Translations under genes and position numbers: made by a program
Notes under the pieces: generated by a model
Database searches by the model: none
Seen by the model: the letters and a program-made list of their open reading frames with translations, nothing else
What the model was told of the DNA's origin: nothing
Part shown: positions 7,433-13,359 of the stretch, piece by piece
Layout of the letters: the number at the start of each line of letters is the position of its first letter
Position numbering within the stretch: the stretch's first letter is position 1
DNA from: Planctomycetota bacterium
Lineage (GTDB): Bacteria > Planctomycetota > Phycisphaerae > UBA1845 > Fen-1342
Direction of reading: 5' to 3'
Length of the DNA stretch: 13,953 nt
Assembly: GCA_030616465.1 (NCBI GenBank)
Contig: JAUWXH010000011.1
Coordinates: forward strand, 1-13,953

Positions 7433-7648
7433 GAATCGTCGGTGGTGGTCAAGTTCATCATCAAGACATGCCCGCTGCAGCAGTGGACGGTGAAGCGTGC
7501 CGTGATGCGCCGGCTCAAGAATGGGTTCGACGAGCTGGGGATCGAGATCCCGTTCCCTCATCGGACAATCTTTCACCCGCATGAAGCCGGCCCTCCGCCG
7601 TCTTCCGGGGTTGAAAGCGGCGAGCAGCCGTCGGAAGCTCGGCTGTGA
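7433..7648 (+). pseudogene. C-terminal remnant of an MscS-family mechanosensitive channel
   Basis: The frame 7433-7585 reads SSVVVKFIIKTCPLQQWTVK, then RAVMRRLKNGFDELGIEIPF and PHRTIF. That is the cytoplasmic C-terminal alpha/beta end of MscS channels (the pattern VKTxPxxQWxVxRexxRRxKxxFDExGIEIPFPxRT). The membrane-spanning pore and beta domain are missing: upstream sequence in the frame has no similarity, there is no credible start, and no hydrophobic helix exists between 7123 and 7433. The tail after 7585 is not family-like and ends at the TGA at 7646-7648. It is therefore a dead fragment left by deletion or recombination between the two dockerin-tailed genes. Confidence 0.7.
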
Positions 7649-7733
7649 AGACCGAAAAAAGGTTGCCGAAACACGCCCTCGGACCGTATCATGAACGAAT
7701 GAGCCGGACGCACCAGAAGTGCGGCCAGGGCAG

Positions 7734-7742
7734 TGTTAGAAT
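7734..7742 (+). promoter_or_regulatory. Candidate extended -10 promoter (TGTTAGAAT) for the lipoprotein gene
   Basis: TGn followed by TAGAAT (five of six to TATAAT) lies 50 bases before the ATG at 7793. There is no good -35, as is typical of extended -10 promoters. Confidence 0.4.
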
Positions 7743-7777
7743 GAGGCGTAGGGGGTGCCGTGCCACCAGCGACGCGC

Positions 7778-7783
7778 AGGAGG
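7778..7783 (+). promoter_or_regulatory. Shine-Dalgarno fixing the lipoprotein start
   Basis: AGGAGG lies 9 bases before the ATG at 7793. It rules out the in-frame GTG at 7760, which would put 11 extra residues in front of the signal peptide. Confidence 0.75.
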
Positions 7784-7792
7784 ATTCCGACC

Positions 7793-10663
7793 ATGCAGAA
7801 GAGATCGGCCATTGTCGTCACCGCGCTGTTCGCGGCGGGTATGTGCATCGGGCTGTCGGCGTGTGCCCACAGCGATCGATCCGGGCTCGCTGCCGCCAAT
7901 CCTGCGGACGAGCCGGCCGAAGCGAGTAGCTGCCTGCCCGCCGACTATCACCCGGTCGACGTGCAGGCCAACACGTTCACCGCCAGCACGCAGGCCAACG
8001 CGGCCCTCGACATCGACGCCGACGGGAACGTGGTTGTCGTCTGGGACAGCCGCCGACAACAGCGGGGGAGCTACGGCGTATACGTGCGGCGGTTCGACCC
8101 GCTCGGGCGGCCGCTCAGCGAAGAGATTCCCGCTAACACCTACACCGCCAGTATGCAAGCAAGCCCGGCGGTCGCGGCCGGGGACGGCGGGTCGGTCTGG
8201 ATCGTGTGGAACTCGTTCGGGCAGGACGGGGCCGGGTGGGGCATCGTCGCCCGGCGCTTCGAGCAAAGCCTCGCTTCGGCGAGCCCCGAGATCGGGGTCA
8301 ACACTACACGCGATGGCGACCAGTCTGCTCCCGCTGTCGCGGTGAACGCCGCGGGTGACGCGCTGGTCGTCTGGACCGGCCAGGTGGGTCCGGGGCGCAC
8401 GCGGGTTTTCGGACGCTTGCTCGATTGCAGCGGTCAGCCGAAAGGAGCGGAGTTCCGCGTCGGTTCCGCGGACGACGATTATCGCGATGGCCTGGCGACC
8501 GTCACCTTCTTGCCGGACCCGTCGGGCGTGACCGCAGGGCGATTCCTGGTCGCCTGGGCGCGAACTGATGCGGTCGGCAACTCGGTCGGCATCTTCGCGC
8601 AACAGTTCGACAGTGACGGTTCCGTGCTTGGAAGCGAGCTGGTGGTCAACGACCAGGACGGTCGCCAGCATATCGAGCCGGCGGTGGCAGCCGACGCGCG
8701 CGGTCGCTTTGTGGTCGCGTGGATGAGCTCGGACGAGGCGGGCTATTCGGTCCGCGCGCGCTGGTTCGACGAACAAGCCAGGCCGCTGGGCCCGTCGCTG
8801 CTGGTGGCCGGACCGGCCCCCGGGTACAAGAGCGGGGCGTCGGTGGCGATGTCCGCCGATGGGCACGCTGTGATCAGCTACAACAGCTTCAGCGGCGACG
8901 AGCTGCGCGACGACGTGTACGCGGTGATCTACGACCGCAGCCGCACCCGCCTGGGCACCCCCTTCCGCGTGAATCGGCATGCCAAGGAGCAGCAAGCGCT
9001 CGACGTCGCCAGCGGAGCGCGCCACGTGGCTTGGGGCGCTCGAGGCGAGCTCGCGTTTGCCTGGAGCGGCGACGCGCAGCTCGGTGATAGATCAGCGGCC
9101 AACCTCACGTTCCTGGTGCCCGCGCATCTGGAGCGCGAACTGGCCAACCGGGCGGCCCCGCAGCTTGTCACCAACACGGCTCCGCTCATCGCGGAGCCGC
9201 ACCTGCCGCCGCTGTGGGATCCCAATTGGAAGCCGCTTCCGCCGCTGGTCGGCGTGCGCGGTGACGGACCGGACTTCGGCTTCGAGGCCGTGCCCTACAC
9301 CGGTTGGACCCCGCCCGACCCGGAGATCGCCGTGGGCCAGAACCATATCGTGGTGATCGTCAACGGCGAGATCGCGTTCTTCACCAAGGACGGCACCAAC
9401 ATCTTCCGCGACGAGATCGAGGACTCCTTCGGTTTCTGGGGGGACCAGGGCGCCAACTACTTCGTCTTCGATCCGGAGGTCCATTACGACCCGCACGCCG
9501 ATCGTTTTTGGGCCATGGCGTGTGAGCGGAGCGACAACAGTCGATCCATGTTCCTGCTGGCGGTGTCCGACGACGGCAACCCGGATGGCACCTGGTACAA
9601 GTGGCGGTTCGACGTGACGCCCTTGTCCGACAACGACATCGACTCGCCCAACATGGCTTTCGATGACGAGGCGGTCTACCTGACTGCTGACTTCTTCGGG
9701 CCCGACAAGTACCTGGTCTACATGCTCGACAAGGCCGCGCTGCTGAGTGGTGGGACGCCCGCGACCACTAGCCTGCTCATCATCGGTCAGCAGTCGTTCG
9801 GCATTCCGGTCACGTACGACGCGGACGCGCCGGCCCAGTACATGCTCGAGTCCACTGAGTACGACACGAACAACATCGTCCGCTTCCACGCCATTCGCGA
9901 CCCCCTCGGTTCACCCTACCGCGTCACGTACGACTTGGGCGTCGAGCCCTACCGCTACCCGGGCCAACCCACGCAGAAGGGGACCAGCGTACGGCCGTAC
10001 CTGTTTGAGCCGCGCTTCTGGAGCTGCCTATACCGCAACGGCTCGCTCTGGGCCGTGCATCACATTCGCCGAGTCGGCGGAAACGACGCCATCGCGCGCT
10101 GGTACGAGTTTGCCATGAACGGCTGGCCCGAGAGCGCCGACTCCCCGGCCATCGTCCAGTGGGGCGAGATCGACGCCGGCCCTGGCATACATGAGTTCTT
10201 CCCGAGCATCTTCGCCGACGATCAGGGCAACGCCGCGATCACCTTCGCACGTTCGAGCACAAACGAGTACATCGGCATGTGGCGTGCGGTCCGCCGGCAC
10301 AATGACCCGCTCGGCGAGTTTCGCGAGCAGGTGCTCGTGAAGGCCAGCAGTTCACCCTATTATTACAGCCGCTGGGGCGACTTCAGCGGCACGCAGACCG
10401 ATCCGGTCGATCCGTGCGTCTTCTGGGGCCATCACGAGTGGACCGACGCCGCCTATAGCTGGCGAACCTGGGTGGGCCGATACGAGAACTACAACGACGC
10501 CGACCTGAACCGCGACGGCAGCGTGGATCAGTCCGACCTGGGCATCCTGCTGGCCGACTGGGGCTGCACGTCGGATTGCGTCGGCGACATCGACGGCGAC
10601 GACGATACCGATCAAAGCGACCTGGGCATCCTGCTGGCCAACTGGGGCGACACTTGCGAATGA
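7793..10663 (+). CDS. 956-aa lipoprotein: repeat propeller, conserved second domain, dockerin-like tail
   Basis: Residues 1-24 form a lipoprotein signal (MQKRSAIVV..., lipobox LSAC, lipidated C24). Residues ~45-435 hold about seven ~50-residue repeats of the kind xxPAVAxDxxGxxVVxWxS...gxxxRxFDxxGxPLG, a likely beta-propeller. Residues ~490-900 form a second, larger conserved domain (GWTPPDPEIAVGQNHIVVI, VNGEIAFFTKDGTNIF, YFVFDPEVHYDPHADRFWAM, FFPSIFADDQGNAAITFARS, CVFWGHHEW) that I recognise as recurring in secreted planctomycete and other bacterial proteins, without a known function. Residues 904-925 and 931-955 are the two dockerin-like halves, ending NWGDTCE. Having both a lipid anchor at the N-terminus and a calcium-binding module at the C-terminus is notable. 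A single gene with its own ribosome site and a strong terminator 40 bp downstream, it looks monocistronic. Confidence 0.88.
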   Translation: MQKRSAIVVTALFAAGMCIGLSACAHSDRSGLAAANPADEPAEASSCLPADYHPVDVQANTFTASTQANAALDIDADGNVVVVWDSRRQQRGSYGVYVRRFDPLGRPLSEEIPANTYTASMQASPAVAAGDGGSVWIVWNSFGQDGAGWGIVARRFEQSLASASPEIGVNTTRDGDQSAPAVAVNAAGDALVVWTGQVGPGRTRVFGRLLDCSGQPKGAEFRVGSADDDYRDGLATVTFLPDPSGVTAGRFLVAWARTDAVGNSVGIFAQQFDSDGSVLGSELVVNDQDGRQHIEPAVAADARGRFVVAWMSSDEAGYSVRARWFDEQARPLGPSLLVAGPAPGYKSGASVAMSADGHAVISYNSFSGDELRDDVYAVIYDRSRTRLGTPFRVNRHAKEQQALDVASGARHVAWGARGELAFAWSGDAQLGDRSAANLTFLVPAHLERELANRAAPQLVTNTAPLIAEPHLPPLWDPNWKPLPPLVGVRGDGPDFGFEAVPYTGWTPPDPEIAVGQNHIVVIVNGEIAFFTKDGTNIFRDEIEDSFGFWGDQGANYFVFDPEVHYDPHADRFWAMACERSDNSRSMFLLAVSDDGNPDGTWYKWRFDVTPLSDNDIDSPNMAFDDEAVYLTADFFGPDKYLVYMLDKAALLSGGTPATTSLLIIGQQSFGIPVTYDADAPAQYMLESTEYDTNNIVRFHAIRDPLGSPYRVTYDLGVEPYRYPGQPTQKGTSVRPYLFEPRFWSCLYRNGSLWAVHHIRRVGGNDAIARWYEFAMNGWPESADSPAIVQWGEIDAGPGIHEFFPSIFADDQGNAAITFARSSTNEYIGMWRAVRRHNDPLGEFREQVLVKASSSPYYYSRWGDFSGTQTDPVDPCVFWGHHEWTDAAYSWRTWVGRYENYNDADLNRDGSVDQSDLGILLADWGCTSDCVGDIDGDDDTDQSDLGILLANWGDTCE
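10502..10660 (+). repeat. Dockerin-like tail of the lipoprotein
   Basis: The two EF-hand-type loops are DLNRDGSVDQSD and DIDGDDDTDQSD, each followed by LGILLA and a WG. Bases 10577-10614 are identical to 12851-12888 in the remnant downstream. Confidence 0.85.
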
Positions 10664-10702
10664 CCTGCGGGTAGCTCCAGACACACCAGAGCCGCCATTG
10701 CG

Positions 10703-10736
10703 AACGCCGCGGGAGCGATTCCCGCGGCGTTTTTTT
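10703..10736 (+). terminator. Strong intrinsic terminator of the lipoprotein gene
   Basis: An 11-bp perfect stem, ACGCCGCGGGA (10704-10714) with TCCCGCGGCGT (10720-10730), extended by an A-T pair at 10703/10731, has a 5-nt loop GCGAT and runs directly into seven Ts (10730-10736). It lies 40 bases after the stop. Confidence 0.92.
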
Positions 10737-10836
10737 CGTCCCGCTTCTGGGTCAATCGACGGCGCGTTCCCAGACACGGCCGGCGCGTGCCGGCGGGCCG
10801 AGGAATCTCGTAAGGGACACTTGGGATCGCCTACAG

Positions 10837-10864
10837 TTGCCATAGAGGCGCTGTCATGTATACG
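10837..10864 (+). promoter_or_regulatory. Weak promoter candidate TTGCCA-N16-TATACG
   Basis: TTGCCA (10837-10842) and TATACG (10859-10864) are spaced by 16 bp, downstream of the strong terminator. If used for the NHL gene it would give a leader of about 410 nt, which is long, so this is only a candidate. Confidence 0.25.
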
Positions 10865-11267
10865 GCTGGTTTCAAGTCCCCCAGCCCGGTGGCTGCCGGG
10901 ACCGACGACGAGGCGGAAAGGGGGTGAGTTGGGACACTTCGACCGGGACAAGGGGTTCTTGGAAAGGGAACGGTCCGACGGGGCGTGTCGGGCTCCTCAG
11001 CTTGATATAGTTATCGGACGCCCGCGCCTGGCCGAGCCCGAGTAAGCACATGTCGTCATGTATAGCTGAAACGATACGGGATCAAGCGACGCGCCAGTTG
11101 CCGCCTCTTTGTCAAGCGCGGCCGCGCTGCCATGAACCGGGCGGTTCTGAGGGGCCGCGTTGGGCGGCAGTGGCGTGCGGATCGGCCAATCGGCCATTTG
11201 TGGACGAGGTCGGGTCTGTGTCCCCAGCCCGCTGGGCGGACTCACCCGTCCCGACTCCAGCAAGAAA

Positions 11268-11273
11268 AAGGAG
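11268..11273 (+). promoter_or_regulatory. Shine-Dalgarno fixing the NHL-propeller start
   Basis: AAGGAG lies 7 bases before the ATG at 11281. The frame is open back to 11050, but only the ATG at 11281 is followed directly by a signal peptide. Confidence 0.75.
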
Positions 11274-11280
11274 TGGACCA

Positions 11281-12495
11281 ATGTGTGAAGGAAGACTAAC
11301 AGTTGCCACTGTCGGGGTTTGCGCTGCCGTTTGCGCGGTGCTATTAAGCGCGGGTGCCGTCGCCGCGGAGAGCGACCTGCTCGTCGGGAGTCTCGCCACC
11401 AACAACGTGTTGCGCTACGACGGAGAGACCGGCGAATTCATTGGGGAATTCGTCACGAGTGGCAGCGGCGACCTTGATCACGCCACCGGGTTGCTCTACG
11501 GCCCGGATGGGAACCTGTATGCCAGCAGTACCAATACCAACACGGTGCCGCGCTATGACGGCCAGAGTGGCGAATTCATCGACGTGTTCGTGCAGCCCGG
11601 GACGCTGGACATGCCGGAGAAGATGCTCACCGGGCCGTTCGGCAACTTGCTGGTCACGAGTTGCATGACCAGCGCGGTCAACCGCTACGACGAGGTCACC
11701 GGTGAGTTCATCGACGAGTTCCCAGAGAGCTACACGCTCGACTGTCCGTTTGCGCTCACGTACGGTCCTGACGGCAACATCTACGTTACGACGGACCCCA
11801 ACGAGATCCATCGTTTCAACCGCGAGACCGGTGAGTTCATCGATGTGTTTGTTGAGCAAGGCTCCGGCGGGCTGTGGTCGGGCGCCGACCTGACCTTCGG
11901 GCCGGACGGCAACCTATACGTCGCCAGCGCCTGGAACAGCAGAATCATCCGCTACGACGGCCAGACCGGTGAGTACATGGACACGTTTGTGCCGGAGGGC
12001 AGTGGCGGCCTCGGCATGCCGATCGGACTGACATTCGGGCCCGATGGAAACCTTTACGTAACCAGCCTGCTGACCGCCAACGTGCTGCGCTATGACGGCC
12101 AGACCGGGCAGTTCATCGACTCGTTCGTAAGCCCCGGTGCGGGCGGCCTGGACGGTCCCAGCGATCTGCTGTTCATGCCGGCGAGCGGGGTCCCGGGGGA
12201 TGTCGATGGCGATGGCGACGTGGACCACGCGGATCTGGGGGCGTTGCTGCGGGCCTGGGATACGTGTCAGGGGGATGAGTACTACAACCCGGATGCCGAT
12301 TTTGACGGCGACAATTGCGTCACGCACGCGGATCTGGGAATCCTGCTGGCCAACTGGGGTCGCGGTCGGACGGGTGGCTCTTCAGACAAGCGTCTTGTTC
12401 GATCGAAAGTCGTTGCTCCGCACGGTGTCGTCCCTGACGGCGCTGACTTCTGCGCGTTGCGACAGCTTTTGAGCAGCTACGGGAGCGCGGAGTAG
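11281..12495 (+). CDS. Secreted six-repeat NHL/Vgb-like propeller with dockerin-like tail and C-terminal extension
   Basis: This is a 404-aa product. Residues 1-29 are a signal peptide (VGVCAAVCAVLLSAGAVAA, cleavage likely before ESD). The mature protein has six repeats of about 45-49 residues, each with GLxxGPDGNLYVxS and RYDGxTGEFIDxFV; the six copies of the latter are clear (for example RYDGETGEFIGEF, RFNRETGEFIDVF and RYDGQTGEYMDTF). This is the NHL/streptogramin-lyase-like propeller type, usually a binding scaffold. Lyase catalytic residues cannot be judged by eye. Dockerin-like halves follow at 306-329 (GDVDGDGDVDHADLG) and 338-360 (DADFDGDNCVTHADLG). Unlike its neighbours, it does not stop after the final WG: 44 more residues follow (361-404), ending in DGADFCALRQLLSSYG, which itself resembles a degenerate dockerin helix. 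Alternatively the tail is read-through after loss of the usual stop. Confidence 0.88.
   Translation: MCEGRLTVATVGVCAAVCAVLLSAGAVAAESDLLVGSLATNNVLRYDGETGEFIGEFVTSGSGDLDHATGLLYGPDGNLYASSTNTNTVPRYDGQSGEFIDVFVQPGTLDMPEKMLTGPFGNLLVTSCMTSAVNRYDEVTGEFIDEFPESYTLDCPFALTYGPDGNIYVTTDPNEIHRFNRETGEFIDVFVEQGSGGLWSGADLTFGPDGNLYVASAWNSRIIRYDGQTGEYMDTFVPEGSGGLGMPIGLTFGPDGNLYVTSLLTANVLRYDGQTGQFIDSFVSPGAGGLDGPSDLLFMPASGVPGDVDGDGDVDHADLGALLRAWDTCQGDEYYNPDADFDGDNCVTHADLGILLANWGRGRTGGSSDKRLVRSKVVAPHGVVPDGADFCALRQLLSSYGSAE
12196..12360 (+). repeat. Dockerin-like tail of the NHL protein
   Basis: The two calcium-loop halves are separated by a longer linker (DTCQGDEYYNP) than in the other copies. The second loop has Asn-Cys in the middle (FDGDNCVTHAD), so it departs from the consensus. 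Confidence 0.75.
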
Positions 12496-12564
12496 CGAGA
12501 TGCCCTAGGACGGGCTGGTAGGCGTGTCGTAGCGCTATGGCAGTGTGCTGGACCGTGCGGCGCA

Positions 12565-12937
12565 ACAGGCTGTAAGGGCGGAGCTCCCGCTGAGCCCGGC
12601 TACGCCTGTTGGGACGGCGCCGCGTACGTGTCCATCAACTGCTCCTGTGTCCAGGGCTGTGGCGGTGGCCTCGCCGGTGAAGGTAACATCGGTGACGATC
12701 CGCTGGTCCGGCACGCCGATCGGGCCCGGCGGCGTCAGCGCTGGCGGCAACTTCCAGCTCTTCGCCACCATCCGTCAGCCGGACGCGAATGCGGTCGTGA
12801 TGGCCGGCGCCGAGTTCCAGCTCACCGGCGGCCTCTGGCCCGCCTTCGCCTGCGTCGGCGACATCGACGGCGACGACGATACCGATCAGAGCGACCTGAG
12901 CATCCTGCTGGCGAACTACGGCGACACGTGTGAATAG
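12565..12937 (+). pseudogene. Chimeric remnant: beta-helix piece joined out of frame to a dockerin-tailed C-terminus
   Basis: In the frame of 12628 the translation reads AAYVSINCSCVQGC and GGGLAGEGNIGDDPLV (about 12619-12711), which matches the recurrent end-of-repeat motif SCVQGG...GEGNIxxDPLF of planctomycete right-handed parallel beta-helix proteins. From about 12680 a different frame takes over: SAGGNFQLFATIRQPDANA, MAGAEFQLTGGLWP, then a single dockerin-like half ending NYGDTCE and the TAG at 12935-12937. The second frame is the common C-terminal segment GGxFxLxGTIGQPDAG...GGFWP of secreted planctomycete proteins. It has no signal peptide or plausible ribosome site, and only half of a dockerin pair. 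I read it as a recombination or decay product rather than a functional 130-aa gene. Confidence 0.6.
12851..12937 (+). repeat. Dockerin-half DNA duplicate of 10577-10663
   Basis: Aligning by eye without gaps, I count 9 differences in 87 bases, including the stop codons, with the first 38 bases identical. This points to recent duplication or gene conversion between the two loci. Confidence 0.85.
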
Positions 12938-12956
12938 CATCGGCGCAAATTGGCCT

Positions 12957-12972
12957 GCCTGGGTCGCCAGGC
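12957..12972 (+). terminator. Perfect short hairpin after the remnant, no T-run
   Basis: GCCTGG-GTCG-CCAGGC is a 6-bp stem with a 4-nt loop located 19 bases after the stop at 12937. There is no T-run, so termination function is uncertain. Confidence 0.3.
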
Positions 12973-13093
12973 GCAACAGACCGTGGGAGTCTCCAAGAGG
13001 ACCGGAGCGAGATAAGAGTCTCGGTTAAGCACGCAATTGGCGCGGGTCCGGTCGTTCGAGGCAGAAGTATCTTACCCTGGGCTGAATTACCCC
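12973..13093. other. Non-coding, upstream of the promoter at 13094
   Basis: No gene is seen here. A small perfect stem CGAGA-TAAGAG-TCTCG lies at 13008-13023, without a following T-run of terminator length. Confidence 0.4.
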
Positions 13094-13122
13094 TTGACAG
13101 GTCACTCTTGCCATGTTATACA
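13094..13122 (+). promoter_or_regulatory. Sigma70-like promoter TTGACA-N17-TATACA
   Basis: A perfect -35 TTGACA (13094-13099) is spaced 17 bp from TATACA (13117-13122). Predicted start is near 13129, which gives a leader of about 230 nt before the gene at 13360. Confidence 0.65.
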
Positions 13123-13359
13123 TCGCTTTCGTGGGCACGGTGGGTGCAACGGCCGGCGGGCATGGGTATGAGAAATCGTCGGTATGCCTAGGCCGGGCTG
13201 GAGGCGGCTAACCCCACCGCGGCAACCAGTACAACGGTAAGGACAGCGAACACCGCCGGCCAAGTTCCGCTCCTTCTGCCGAGCGCGGCTGCCGCGAATC
13301 CAGCGCGGCCGGGCCTGCGCGACACGTCCAGGCACACATCACGAGAAAGGAGAACGGAG
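13123..13359 (+). other. Long 5' leader of the tail-fibre-like gene
   Basis: About 230 nt between the promoter and the ATG hold no coding frame with recognisable features. GGCAT (13158-13162) and ATGCC (13183-13187) can close a local stem, and the rest is GC-rich. The leader ends in the Shine-Dalgarno AAGGAG at 13347-13352. No known riboswitch is recognised. Confidence 0.4.

Larger units (their letters stand above)
10737..11280. other. Long non-coding stretch between lipoprotein and NHL genes
   Basis: I find no protein here with recognisable motifs, and the open frames that cross it have low-complexity Arg/Pro/Ala composition. It contains a weak promoter candidate (10837-10864), a 9-bp direct repeat GGGACACTT at 10814-10822 and 10931-10939, and a small perfect inverted repeat ACATG-TCGT-CATGT at 11048-11061. 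It may include the promoter region of the NHL gene or decayed sequence. Confidence 0.5.

Noticed and set aside
7736..9025. 429-codon minus-strand frame opposite the lipoprotein
   Set aside because: Low-complexity composition without recognisable domains, overlapping a plus-strand gene with clear lipobox, repeats and ribosome site.
10860..10900. T-arm-like GGTTTCAAGTCC near 10870 suggesting a tRNA
   Set aside because: No acceptor stem, anticodon arm or 3' CCA-type partner can be folded around it.
10814..10939. GGGACACTT direct repeats as insertion sequence ends
   Set aside because: The copies are in direct orientation, nine bases only, with no transposase remnant or target duplication between them. 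I keep them only as a low-interest observation.
10698..11045. 115-codon plus-strand frame in the long gap
   Set aside because: It begins before and reads through the terminator stem at 10704-10730, has no ribosome site and shows no motif.
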